64,000 nucleotides of DNA from Cinnamomum chago (GCA_038049695.1 CP142458.1:58065501-58129500); one strand, 5' to 3'. Shown: positions 1 to 10,206, numbered from the stretch's first letter. The notes: generated by a model from the letters alone, not told the origin. Translations and numbers: made by a program.

Positions 1-129
1 TTGAAATGTCCATCAGTGCTTAATGCTTAATCATTTCTTAAATTTTTAGAATAGATTCCGCAGTTGGTTCTTGGTTTCAACATTTGGTTCTAAAATCTAA
101 TACACAGTCTCTTCCATTTTCGTGCTTTC

Positions 130-957
130 TGTGTGTGCCTAAAAGTTAAGGACTCAATTTAGATTAGTGTGAGACTGGTGATTCGCTGTTTAGGCTTCTT
201 TGGAGAGGATAGATCGCCTTAGGACCTGAAAGGGAAGAAGAAATAGAGACCAGAGACCCTGGCTGCCGTCAGTCGTAGGCTCTCTGATGCCTGAGTTAGT
301 GCCATCACTGAACAAAGGATAAAGATAAGAGGCAAGTATGCCCTTCTGCCAGGCGTTCTGTAACGCGTTATGCAGTGTATAGTATGGCGCAATGATGCGT
401 ATGTTTGCGTGTTCTTGCATATCTTAGAAGGGATTGGTATCCCTACTATATGTAGAGGTTTCTCCTGGTGCACCCTTAGTGGGGGTAGGTGGAAATGTTG
501 TCGGGTCGAATCAAGAGATGACCCCTGGTATTAATGCGGATGTGACTGATCAAGGCAACACCTGACCGCTATCCGGTGCCTGTGTTGTCTGTCAACACGT
601 TCTGCAACGTAGCCGTAACTTCATGGAAGTACAATGATGGCCTAATATCCATCTCTGTGGACGGACCGAACTGAAGATGATACTGAGGTCAGATCCGGAT
701 GCATCCTAGTACTATTGCCGAGGTGCCTTATACCGAGACCGAGATGAGCCAAGTTGGTACTCTTACCGAGACTGGCTCAAGCTTGGTGCAAGCTGGCGTT
801 GTTTGCCGATCTGAGAAGAGATGTCTAACTGGTACCATTACTGAACTAAGTGGATCTTGGCACTGTGGCCGAACTTGGATACCGAGATCGGGATGCGCTG
901 AGTTGGTACCGCTACCGAGACTAGCGTAATCCAACTCTTAGGAAAACACCCCACACA
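130..957 (-). repeat. 3' LTR of the non-autonomous element
   Basis: Direct repeat of 5838-6664. On the minus strand it starts TGTGTGGGG at 957 and ends ACACA at 130. The apparent open frame at 699-929, repeated at 6406-6636, is LTR sequence and not a gene. The minus-strand start of the LTR is rich in a TCTCGG/CCGAG motif that also recurs in the LTR of the full element. Confidence 0.88.
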
Positions 958-975
958 ATTGGCCCCCAGCTCGCG
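958..975 (-). other. Polypurine tract of the non-autonomous element
   Basis: On the minus strand GAGCTGGGGGCCAAT runs directly into the LTR start TGTGTGGGG. It is nearly identical to the PPT of the full element (GAGCTAGGGGGCAAT before 23930), which supports a shared reverse-transcription machinery. Confidence 0.75.
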
Positions 976-1072
976 ACTTCTTGGAGTTCTCTAACTTTTT
1001 AAGGTCAGGAGCCAAGTATCGTGTTGAGAGGATCTGAGGTATCAATTTTGAAATTCATCTCGGTGTTTGGCT

Positions 1073-1246
1073 GGTGACATCTGATCTTTATCATAAAATC
1101 TGCTTGCCTTTCCAGGATAATAAATATCACGCCGGTGACGTTTCGTCTTCCCGAGGCGATAAATTTTAGGTAGGTGACGCTTTATCAGTCTGAGGCAATA
1201 AATAACATGCTGATGTTTCGCCTTCCCAAGGCGATAAATGCAGCGT
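1073..1246 (+). repeat. 39-bp degenerate tandem repeat upstream of the accessory gene
   Basis: Four decayed units start near 1073, 1134, 1173 and 1211. The shared core reads GGTGACG, then TTTCGYCTTCCC, then RAGGCGATAAAT. The CGCCTT-CCC-AAGGCG part can pair as a short hairpin. A related core occurs on the minus strand near 23797-23816 upstream of the homologous gene in the full element. The repeat sits directly upstream of the G-box/TATA promoter, so it may be a cis-regulatory array. That role is inferred. Confidence 0.55.
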
Positions 1247-1278
1247 CTGAATCTTTGTGCGAGATTAACTGGCAATGC

Positions 1279-1368
1279 CACGTGTCTCCATATGGTTGGT
1301 TGTTCAATGAAATCGAAGTGACGCGTGCCTTCAGGAATTGGAACGGGCGTCATACCATCTATAAATAG
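1279..1368 (+). promoter_or_regulatory. Predicted promoter of accessory gene: G-box and TATA box
   Basis: A G-box core CACGTG is at 1279-1284 and a textbook plant TATA box, TATAAATAG, at 1360-1368. Transcription would begin near 1390, giving a leader of about 220 bases before the ATG at 1613. The leader contains two telo-box-like TAGGGTTT motifs (1562-1577). The homologous gene at 23284 has the same order of elements. This promoter is internal to the retroelement and opposite in direction to its LTR promoter. Confidence 0.6.
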
Positions 1369-1612
1369 GGTTTTTTCCTTCGTCGTCTCTTTCACTTTGG
1401 CATTTCATCAGAGAAAGCGCTGCTACAAGAGTGAAGAGAACCCTGCCGGAGCTTTTGCTGGAAATCTGACTCAGCGAACCGGAGCCCGGAGTTTATCTGT
1501 GAGCTTTTCTTCCTGGTCCCTGTCTTTGCATACCGCCTTCCTCTATTTAGGGGTTCTGCTCTAGGGTTTAGGGTTTTTGTGTTCCTGCCCCTTATCACCA
1601 TCTGTTAGAAGA

Positions 1613-3769
1613 ATGTGATCCTATAGGAGTTGGGTGGAGACCCCTGAGGCTATGGCCTGCTTCAGGGAAATGTTTGGGATCCCAAAGGATGTCCCAATGA
1701 AACCGGATGACCCAAAAGACCTCTTCGAGGGTCGATCCTTCCGGGATGGCTGGATGTCGTTCTTGTTAGTTTCATTAATAGAGGGAGGGGTTAGGTTCCC
1801 TGTCCACCCTCTGCTCATGGCCTGCTTGGCGACATGGCACATCGGCCCATGCTAGTTGATGCCCAATGGCTTCAAAGTCATAATGGGCGTTGCCGAGCTG
1901 AATAAGATACTGGGTATAAACCTCGGTGTCCATGACATCAAGGACATATATGACCTGTGCAAAACCGCCGGGGACGGATTACAGTTATTATCTCCGTGGG
2001 AAGCTGAAGATGGAGCCTTTCGTCCATGACCTGGAGGACTCGGACAAACACGCCAGGAACGATCGTCTGCTCGTCTCTGGCAATTGGGAGTTCGGCAAGG
2101 ACGAGACTGAGGCGGAGAAATTGCACAAGATTCCTCGGCACTTCGGGCTCCTCCAAGTAATTACCGAGCTTAGAGTGTTGTCTTTTCCTACTGTTGTCTT
2201 GCCGAGCTGATGTTATCTTCTGTCTTGCAGAGACCAGACAGAGGAAGCAGCGAGCTGAGCGTGCCGGCTGGAAGCGAAACGACAGTTGGTTGAAACTCGT
2301 GTGCGAGTATCACGGCCACAACGGGCGAGCTGCCTGGTCCTTGCTCGGATACGAGCCGAGGTACCACACGTACATCAAGAGGAAGGAGCTCGCGCCAGCC
2401 AACTCGGAGGCTGTTGATTTGGCCCAGCTCGTCGAGATCTATTCATCTTTCTCCAACCCTGAAGAAGAGAGAGGAGAGGAGATGGAGAAAAGGCGACCTA
2501 TTTTGAAAGTGAAAGACTTGGGGGAAAAAATATCGGGGGCTCGAACTCCCTTTTCCTCAGTAGTCTCGGGTGGCGTCGAGGGTTCTTCTGCTGCTACTGG
2601 GGGTGCTGCCTCGGGGAACGCCGAGGGTTTTGCTGTTGCGGATGGGGATGTTGCTATTGCCCCCGGGACTGCTGTTGGAACTACTGGTGCACCTCAACAG
2701 CGGCAGCGTTCTACCGAGACCCAAAAAGAAGGAGGCCGATCTGAGAAGAGGCAGCGGTCTTAGGGCCGCAGCCAGGGAGCTCGGCCGCAACCTGCCGAGG
2801 GGGCTAAAGAGAAGGCCCCAAGGGAGAAGAGGCATCGGGGCAAGGGCTCGTCAAAAAGAGGACCTGGCCAGACCTCGGCTCCTTAGCCCACGGGGGCGGC
2901 TCTATGGAGGCCAAGCCTCTAGCTCGTGCCTGGGAGGCCCATGACGATGGAAGACTATCTAAACAGCGGTCCGTTGGTCGTTACCGCTCTTGCCAATGCG
3001 TGCGCCCTGCCACTTGATATGCAAAGGCACAGAGGAGCAGACAACATGACACTGCTGTCGGCATCTCTGCAGTTGATCTTCTCGGTAAGTGTCTGATGCA
3101 GATTTTCGAGTAATATTCGTTTCTGTTAGCTTCCTTCTGACTTCGTCTGCTTTCTCAGACTGTGCAGAGGGTTCAGGTGGTCCTGGAGAGGGCCCGTGAA
3201 AGTGGCTCCAAGGCCGAAAAGCTTGAAGCTGAGAAGAAAAAACTCACTGCGGCCTTGGAGGGGAGTAGCCGGGAGCTGAAGGCGGTGGCGGAGAAAATAA
3301 ACGCCAGGAGGCAGAAATGGCGTTTACGCTCCAAGAGCTTAGCAATGTGAAGGCCGAGACCCACGAGCTGAGAGGCGTGGCCGCAGTCAAAGAAAAGAAG
3401 ATTCTCGCACTTGAGGCCGGGCTTGAAATGGCGCACAAGGAGAAAGCCGCACTCCAGGCCTCGCTCGAAGCTGAGGTCGAGAAATATTTTCAGGATGTAG
3501 TGGATGCGGCTACTAAAGGGTACGAGGCCCAAGTCGAGAACATCTGCTTGGAGCTGTTCGAGCTCGGGTGCCGAACTGCATTGAAGAATGCAGGGATCCC
3601 ATATAATCATTTTGTCTATCAGGATCTGCCAAAGTTCACTCGCCCCGGGACTGAGCCGAGTCCTGCCCCCACTACAGATGTTGTTGTAGAAGCTGTTCCA
3701 CCTAAGGATGCTCCCCAAGCTACTAGGACCGAACCTTTTAAGGTCAACATCGAGGCTACTGAATCCTGA
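1613..3769 (+). pseudogene. Accessory (antisense) gene of Tat-like element, decayed
   Basis: Homologue of the gene at 20904-23284. It is read as three exons: 1613-2156, 2231-3084 and 3159-3769, with 74-bp GT-AG introns at 2157-2230 and 3085-3158. Exon 1 carries a globular domain with the features GGVRFPVHPLL and MPNGFKVIMGVAEL, resembling the plant 'putative gypsy-type transposon' domain (Pfam Transposase_28). Exon 2 carries WKRNDSW, YHGHNGRAAWSLLGYEPRY and a low-complexity tail. Exon 3 is a long Lys/Glu/Ala coiled coil followed by a conserved end (ELGCRTALKNAGIPYNHFVY). It is broken: TGA at codon 2 (1616), TAG near 1853, frame changes near 1975, near the exon 1/2 junction and around 3310, and a stop at 2761. 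The function is unknown. A DNA-binding or structural role would be a guess. Confidence 0.75.
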
Positions 3770-4229
3770 AGTTTTGTACTTTTCTTTTTCTTTCTCATGT
3801 AAAGAACTGATTTCTATAATGACTCCTTTATTAATGAAGAGAAGTTTTGCAACCATACTTGCCATCTCTTTTGTTCTGATAACATGTGTGTGCTTGACTT
3901 TCATTCCATAACTAGGCTCTTAGCATGAACACCCAAATTTTGACCAAGTAGTTGAGTTCGGTTCAATAACCAGAACTGAGTGACTATTGGATAAGGATAA
4001 CTTTGGTTCTCTAACCAGAAGTAACTTTAGGCTAGTAGAACTTGGCTTAATAACTGGAATTCAAATTATGCTAAAGTTTAAATAACTTTGAGAGGTACCT
4101 GCACCTTTAGAGGTAGAAAGCTCGTAGTTGGTTCCGCAACCGAACTAGGTTTTCATAGGAAGCGATCAGGTCCTTTAACCGCATAGTTGGTTCCATAACC
4201 GAACTAGGATAGCCGCCAAGTTCCATAAC
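3770..4229. other. Decayed element interior, 3' of accessory gene
   Basis: The first 70 bases resemble the 3' end of the homologous gene (T-rich, TTTATTAATGAAG against ATTAATAAAA near 20815) and probably held its poly(A) signal. The rest is repetitive GTTCGGTTC/CCGAAC sequence grading into the 92-bp array. No coding content was recognised. Confidence 0.5.
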
Positions 4230-4800
4230 TTAGCGTGCTGCTTGTTTGGTCCCGTGACCAGGTGTAGTCTCTTCCATGCTGGTGCTATCACTGAGCTAAG
4301 ACCTTTGTCGAGCTCCATAACTGCGGTGTTTTGCAGCTGGTTCTGTAACCGAGTTGTAGTCTCTTCTGTGCTGGTGCTGTCACCAAGCTGAGACCTTTGT
4401 CGAGTTCCATAACTGCAGTGTTTTGCAACTGATTCTGTAACCGAGATGTAGTCTCTTCTGTGCTGGTGTTGTCACCGAGCTGAGACCTTTGCCGAGTTCC
4501 ATAACTGCGGCGGTTTGCAGCTGGTTTTGTAACCGAGCTGTGGTCTCTTCCATGCTGGTGTTGTCACAGAGCTGAGACCTTTACCGAGTTCCATAAATGC
4601 GGCGCTTTGCAGCTGGTTCTGTAACCGAGTTGTGGTCTCTTCCATGCTGGTGCTGTCATCGAGCTGAGACCTTTGCCGAGTTCCATAACTGCGGCGCTTT
4701 GCAGTTGGTTATATAACCAAGCTTTGGTCTTTTTCATGCTGGTGTTGTCACCGAGCTGAGACCTCTGTCGAGTTCCATAACTGCGGCGAGGGAAAAGAGT
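4230..4800. repeat. 92-bp tandem repeat array
   Basis: The landmark ACCTTTG/ACCTCTG recurs at 4301, 4393, 4485, 4577, 4669 and 4761, an exact 92-bp period through six units. Each unit carries GAGCTGAGACC, CGAGTTCCATAACTGCGG, TTCTGTAACCGAG and CTCTTCCATGCTGGTG. Units differ by only a few substitutions and no length change. Tandem arrays in non-coding interiors are a known trait of Tat/Ogre-lineage plant retrotransposons and can seed satellite DNA. Confidence 0.9.
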
Positions 4801-5240
4801 TGTTTCTTGAGAGTGAAGTCGTCCGGGTCATGGCTGGTGCTGTCACCAAGGCCATTGTCGGGGCTTTAAAAAGTTGAGTTTGGCGTTGCCACCAAGGCCC
4901 AACGCTGAAGCTGTGTAGCGAAGGCTGGTGCTGTCACCGGGGCCGCTGTTGAAACTTTGTTGATTGGAACTGTCCAAGCCGCGACTGGTGCTATCACGAT
5001 GCCGTTGCTGGAGCTGTCAAGATCGAGAATGTCCGAGCAGCAGCTGGTGCCATCATCGAAGCTACTGCTGGAGCCATCAACTGAAGAAGCTGGGTCGTGG
5101 CTGGTGTTATCACCGAGGTCACAGCTGAAACTCCTGCTGGGTTGTGCTTGCGCTTCTACCTAAGTCGTGGCTGGTGATATTGTCGAGGCCATTACCGAAG
5201 CTGTCGCGATTGGAGCTGTCCGAGCTGTGGCTGGCGCTAT
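4801..5240. repeat. Degenerate short repeats (GGCTGGTGCTGTCACC)
   Basis: A shorter motif, GCTGGTGCTRTCACCGA, repeats irregularly every 45-70 bases. It looks derived from the end of the 92-bp unit. Open frames here (for example 4957-5163 and 5167-5562) follow the repeat and are not genes. Confidence 0.6.
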
Positions 5241-5516
5241 CACCGAACCGGGACTTGAGGATGAGGATTGCATGGCAAGTCAAGGAACCGTTTCCATGAC
5301 CGTCATTTTCTATTGGGGAGGGGTTCCGCCAGAGATTGAAGCTCTGGTGAGCTTGAGCTCGAGCTTCGTCTTGGTTCGCCCTGTCGATCAGTGTTTTCAC
5401 AGTGGGGATCCGAAGGGGGTTCTTTCGAAGCTTGCTGGCTGGCAACGAAGCTTACTTGAAAGATGTAAGGGCCACGACTGCGGGCCCTGGTATCAACAAG
5501 GGATGGATCTTCATCA

Positions 5517-5801
5517 TTATCGCTGTCGCGACCCACTTGGTGGAGGAAATGACGAGACCTGACTGCTGCTGGAACTTTCGCTCCGCAGGGGAGTCTCCAG
5601 TAGGAAAGCACTCCATTGGGGGTGCTCCGGTGGAGGAGTGCTTTGCTGAGGAGGTGTTGTCACCCCCTTTGCCGACAAACCTGTCTGGGACACAGGTCGT
5701 CCCACGCCTGTCGCATTAGACTTTCCTTGGAACTGGTTTGACAGGGGGTTGTCGATGATGGTGGCTGGGCTTTGCAGATCCTTCGCCGCTGCTAGAAGCA
5801 T
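5517..5801 (-). pseudogene. Remnant of gag N-terminus
   Basis: An open frame starts 36 bases inside the 5' LTR on the element's sense strand. It encodes 94 residues rich in Pro, Ser and Gln (TTPPQQSTPPPEHPQ; SESSSSSQVSSFPPP). The full element also begins gag with a Pro/Ser-rich low-complexity head soon after its PBS (14329). Position and composition match, but I see no alignable gag domain, so this is inferred. It suggests a deletion from just inside gag to beyond integrase. Confidence 0.4.
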
Positions 5802-5815
5802 GGCTTTGTCGATCG

Positions 5816-5837
5816 TTTTCCCATAGACGTCTCCAAT
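5816..5837 (-). other. Primer-binding site remnant
   Basis: Read on the minus strand immediately inside the 5' LTR, ATTGGAGACGTCTATGGGA is a mutated version of the ATTGGCGCCGTCTGTGGGA seen at the same place in the full element (14279). This fixes the element's orientation. The TGG matches the complement of a tRNA CCA end. I do not assign the tRNA. Confidence 0.75.
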
Positions 5838-6664
5838 TGTGAGTGCTTAAAAGTTAAGGATTCAATTTAGATTATTGTGAGACTGGTGATTCGCTGTTTA
5901 AGCTTCTTTGGGGATGATAGATCGCCTTAGGACCTGAAATGGAAGAATAAATAAAGATCAGAGACCTTGACTACCGTCAGCCGAAGGCTTTCCGATGCCT
6001 GAGTTAGTGTCATCACTGAACAAAGGATGAAGATGAGAGGCAAGTATGCCCTTCTTCCAAGCGTTCTGTAATGCGCTATGCAGTGTATAGTATGGCGAAA
6101 TGATGCGTATGTTTGCGTGTTCTTGCGTACCTTAGAAGGGATTGGTATCCCTCTATATGTAGAGGTTTCTCTTGGCGCACCCTTAGTGGGGGTAGGTGGA
6201 AATGCTATCGGGTCGAATCAAGAGATGACCCCTGGTATTAATGCGGATGTGATTGATTAAGGCAACACTTGACCACTATCCGGTGCCTGTCTTGTCTGTC
6301 AGCACGTTCTGCAACGTAGCCGTAACTTCATGGAAGTACAATGATGGCCTAATATCCATCTCTGTGGACGGACCGAACTGAAGATGATACTGAGGTCAGA
6401 TCCGGATGCATCCTAGTACTATTGCCGAGGTGCCTTATACCGAGACCGAGATGAGCCAAGTTGGTACTCTTACCGAGACTGGCTCAAGCTTGGTGCAAGC
6501 TGGCGTTGTTTGCCGAGCTGAGAAGAGATGTCTAACTGGTACCATTACTGAACTAAGTGGATCTTGGTACTGTGGCCGAACTTGGATACCGAGATCGGGA
6601 TGCGCTGAGTTGGTACCGCTACCGAAACTAGCGTAATCCTACTATTAAGAAAACACCTCACACA
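5838..6664 (-). repeat. 5' LTR of the non-autonomous element
   Basis: Second copy of the 130-957 repeat. In minus orientation it begins TGTGTGAGG at 6664 and ends CTCACA at 5838, directly followed by the PBS. Both LTR copies end in CA and begin with TG, as expected for integrase-processed ends. Confidence 0.88.
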
Positions 6665-6669
6665 CTTTT

Positions 6670-7148
6670 TACCAATGTTCAATACCAGCTGAACTGCATG
6701 AACTCTACTTACTATTTCAATAATAAATATAAGTGTACAATTATACAAACACAAAGGCAGGGGGGATTTACCAACACACACAAAAAAAAAAAAAAAAGGC
6801 AGGGGTTTTTACCAACACAAAAAAAAAGGCAGGGTTAGCAACCAAAACCCAAATGGGCCCAAACCCAACCCGAGTATTAGCCGACAAATCCATTTCTGTC
6901 CCCAACCAGAGAAATCCACTACAAACACACCTCCAATAGGAGCAGGTTGGGTCGGATCACTAATTCATGGTTTTCAACATCCTACACATACAGTTTATTT
7001 GCTTACTACAATCAGAAAAATATATAGTACTGTTGCCTTGTTATGGGCACCTTCATGGCCTGATGATCTTCTAGAGGACATGCCTAAATTAGCTTTTTGA
7101 CATGTCATGTTTATATGGTTGAACTATCCAAGGCCCTTCGTATTTTTG
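6670..7148. other. Intergenic, A-rich simple repeats
   Basis: Holds short decayed repeats of the form AAAGGCAGGGGT-TTTACCAACACA with poly(A) runs (6745-6840). No gene seen. Confidence 0.6.
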
Positions 7149-7442
7149 GGCCATTTGGTTGCAAGCATTTAGGATATCTTGTACGGAGAATATAAAGAAT
7201 TCTAAATGTTGTCTTATAGGAAGTAGAAATATTCCAAAATGGAAATGGGTCAAGAGAATCCTGAATTCTAGAATTCAGTTAGCCAAAAGTAGCTTTTCAC
7301 TTAACTAGCTCAATAAATTCACACATTCAAATTTCAATAATAGGGAATTCATATACCCTGTGGACAACCAATGCTTTCCTTTCCGTTAGGAATTCCCAAC
7401 CAAGGTGAATTCATGGCAGAAATGCTTCCAATCAAACATGCC
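7149..7442. mobile_element. Candidate MITE with ~24-bp imperfect inverted ends
   Basis: The left end GGCCATTTGGTTGCAAGC pairs with the complement of the right end (GGCATGTTTGATTGGAAGC). The interior is A+T-rich with GAATTC-containing internal inverted repeats (7200-7400). The ends resemble the GGGC..TTTGGTTG termini common in plant hAT or PIF-type MITEs. I find no convincing target duplication, so the boundaries are tentative. Confidence 0.45.
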
Positions 7443-9078
7443 ATTTAAAGTATAGTGTCATGCCCCCAAACCCAACAGGAGTCAGAATCTCGGGACTGGA
7501 CTATTTGAAAATTCCCCTCATTAAAATCATAGTCTGTATTGTGAGGATATTTAACATCACATCATTTATCTAACAGTAATGCACGGAAGCTGTAAATGTA
7601 AATTTCCACAAAGGTTTATCAACCCCATCAGGATATAAAGCTAAGGAAGTCATCCAATCTACCATAATGTTCGAGTTGCAAAAAAAGTAAAAGTATTTTA
7701 GTTACGAGTTGCAAAAGAAGTAAGAGTATTTTAGTTACAATCAGCCACAAATGAGTAACAAAAGTCTTGCAGAGAAACAACATAAAGTCAAAGTCCCCTG
7801 AAATAAGAGGGTCTCATGTGTGTGGCCATGATGATGCTACATTATATCTTCTGCATACCATTCGCGGTACTCCTTAAGCGGCGCCTCAGGGACCGTTTCA
7901 CTCTCCAAGGAAAAGGAATGGGATCCGATACCTACAACACCAAGTGAAATAACATCCGATTTCTACAAATGTGCTTCGAAGTTCTAATTAGGTTAATTAG
8001 CTAGTAAAATTAATAAGAGCTAATTAAATTAAGGTCTAAAATAAAAGTTTTAATTGTTAAGTTCTAATTTACAATTATCTGTTTTGTAAAATGATTATAA
8101 GGCTCTTATTTCATTAAGTAATTGGGGCCCACATTTTGGAATTACAAAGTAGAACCACCATATTCGTCATTTTGAAAATTTTATAAGGTCATTCAAAACA
8201 CTTACAACTTTTGCGTTGTATACCTCCATCCTCTTTAGCTAAGAAAGTTTTTTTTTTTTTTTTTTTTTTTTTTGAAGTAACCCCCTAACTTACTCTTCTT
8301 TTTTTTTTTTAGAGGAAAAGGCTCTAATTTGTAACTAACCTCCAGAAATAGAAATTAGATTTAGAGGTTCATCAAACATCCTAATATGTAACTAAGCTCT
8401 AAATCAAATAATAAGAGCCTTTTTTAGAGTTTCCAAATGCTCCTAAGAAATCTTTTCATAGAAAATATTTGAGAACTCCAAATGTTGTTCCCTAACTGGA
8501 TCACAATTCCCCTAAGGATTACTAAACCAAAAAAGCCAATCCTATTGCAGGATTTCTCAAAACTTAGAAATTTAAAGAAGAACAATATCCAATGTTGGAA
8601 GGAGAGCCTTCCACATGCTCTTGGAAATTTTCATCCGGAAGAAACCCTCTCGGGAATTCTTGTAAAAGAACATCCCATTGGTTAAATGTTCTTATAAAAT
8701 TTTTATACATAAGAATGATATACGCAAATAGAATATTTATATATTTGAATTATTATCTATAGCATAGACACTCTCATATATTGACCTGGGCATCAGGAGA
8801 GGCCGCCGTGGGCCAAATTTTCTAAAATCTCTATTGTCTTCTTCTACTTTGTTGAGAATTAGTTTTTCTTCCAGTGAAAATGGAATTCATTAAATAAAAG
8901 AAAAGAGGGAAACATAGACCAGTATAGAGGACTAAAGAAGAGTCCATACAGTCCATCACATAGAACCGCAAAAAGGAAGTCCAATAAGGACCAACAGTCC
9001 ATCACATAGAACAGCAAAAAAGAAGTCCAATAAGGACCACATTTTTTTGGTCAACCATTGAATATTGAGATTTTTAAT
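7443..9078. other. Intergenic, no gene seen
   Basis: A+T-rich DNA with a 24-base poly(T) near 8249, repeated CTCTAA/TTAGAG motifs (7990-8480) and a short direct repeat (CAGTCCATCACATAGAAC at 8947 and 8997). Nothing codes convincingly on either strand. Confidence 0.6.
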
Positions 9079-9086
9079 ATCACAAC

Positions 9087-10054
9087 TAGGGGTGAAAGTG
9101 GGCCGGGCCGTCCTAGGGCCGCCCGCTGACGGCCCGTTATAGGCTCGGCCCGAGTTCGGCTCAAAAGACAAAAGAGCCGAGCTAGGGCCTAGTAGGAGGC
9201 CCGTTTGCTTAAAAGAGCCGAGCTAGGGCCTAGTAGGAGGCCCGTTTGCTTAAAAGGGCCGAGCTAGGGCTTGATGAAGCCCGGCTCGTAAGCCCTAGGG
9301 CCTACATATATTATAATACATATATTATATATAAGGATTTATTCAAGTCAAGTGGGAACCGTTGGATCATTAAAGTGGATCCAACCAACAGCTGCCCAAT
9401 TTTTAAGTCTTGTAACTCTGAAACAATCTTTCCTTTGTTGTTATTATTATTTATTAATAAGGCTCTATTCTTGTTGTTATAGGTGATGCTGGTGATGATG
9501 AAAACTTTATTTTATGATGTTAGCCGAATACTTTATTTTTTTCTATGATGCTATTGGAGTTTAATTTGATTTGTATTATTGTTGGAGTTTAATGATGCTA
9601 ATCTATATTAACATTGAACTATTATGGAGTGTTGGAACTAGGCTCCCTTTGCATTTATGAAGTCTTTCTTATTTTAGTTAATTTTAGTGCTGCAATCCAA
9701 ATTATGAGAATGGGAATATGGGATGAATGCATGCATTTGACCATTTTTTTGTTCTGGTTTGCATATGCAGATTTCTTTGAATTCCTACAGGATTTTTTTT
9801 CCTGAAAATGTTTTCTTTCAGCTAGTACTATATCATTATAAAACAGGTCGAGCTCACCAGCCAAGCCTAGGGCCTCAACCGAGCCAGGCTCAAAGGGTCG
9901 GCCCTAGGGCCTCATAACTTAATAAGGGCCGAGCCCGAGCCAGGGTTTTTTAGGCCCTCTAGGGCTAGGGCCGAGCTAGGGTCTACTGAAAAATACTAGG
10001 GCCGAGCCTAGGGCCTGTCAAAGCCCGGCTCGGCCCGGCCCACTTTCATCCCTA
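9087..10054. mobile_element. Non-autonomous hAT element, GC-rich ends
   Basis: Terminal inverted repeats TAGGGGTGAAAGTGGGCCGG (9087) and its complement CCGGCCCACTTTCATCCCTA ending at 10054. They are flanked by 8-bp direct repeats ATCACAAC (9079-9086) and ATCACAAG (10055-10062), seven of eight matching. TAGGGGTG ends with 8-bp duplications are typical of plant hAT elements. The subterminal 200 bp at both ends is packed with GGGCCGAGC/CTAGGGCC motifs, the sort of clustered sites hAT transposases bind. The A+T-rich centre (9300-9840) codes for nothing recognisable. Confidence 0.85.
9171..9260. repeat. 41-bp tandem repeat in hAT left arm
   Basis: Two identical 41-bp units (from 9171 and 9212) plus the start of a third (9253), each containing GAGCCGAGCTAGGGCCTAG and GGAGGCCCGTTTGC. 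Perfect identity implies recent slippage. It multiplies subterminal motifs. Confidence 0.85.
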
Positions 10055-10206
10055 ATCACAAGAAAGGATAGATGTCAGATCGATAGTTCTACAGTATTTC
10101 CCTAAAAGAATTTTTTTTTATATAGAAATTGGCTAAATATAAAGATTATCAATATCTTCTACTTTCTTTCTTAACAAAAGATTAGTGTTTTTTTTTTTTT
10201 TTCATT

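Larger units (their letters stand above)
130..6664 (-). mobile_element. Non-autonomous Tat-like Ty3/gypsy LTR element
   Basis: Two ~828-bp direct repeats (130-957 and 5838-6664) bound a 4.9-kb interior. The flanking 5-mers are CTTTC (125-129) and CTTTT (6665-6669), a one-mismatch target duplication. Orientation is minus. The PBS-like sequence abuts the right LTR (5816-5837, minus), and a G-rich polypurine tract abuts the left LTR (958-975, minus). LTR ends (TGTGTGGGG start, ACA end) and the PPT match the full element at 13607-24600, so the two are related. No protease, RT, RNase H or integrase can be read in the interior. It holds a gag-head remnant, tandem repeats and a broken accessory gene antisense to the element. 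By eye the two LTRs differ at roughly 4-5% of sites, mostly in the window-left 250 bp, so it looks older than the element at 13607. Confidence 0.85.

Noticed and set aside
699-929. 76-codon frame, repeated at 6406-6636
   Set aside because: It lies wholly inside the two LTR copies of one element. Duplication reflects the LTRs, not a gene family.
1560-1580. TAGGGTTTAGGGTTTTT, and CCCTAACCCTCTAAAACCC near 49938, as telomere repeats
   Set aside because: Only two imperfect units each. The first is a telo-box-like leader motif, the second a chance C-rich phrase.
5119-5611. Overlapping frames on both strands with no stops for >100 codons
   Set aside because: Driven by GCTGGTGCTGTCACC repeats and GC-rich composition. 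No domain or homology to the gag of the sister element.
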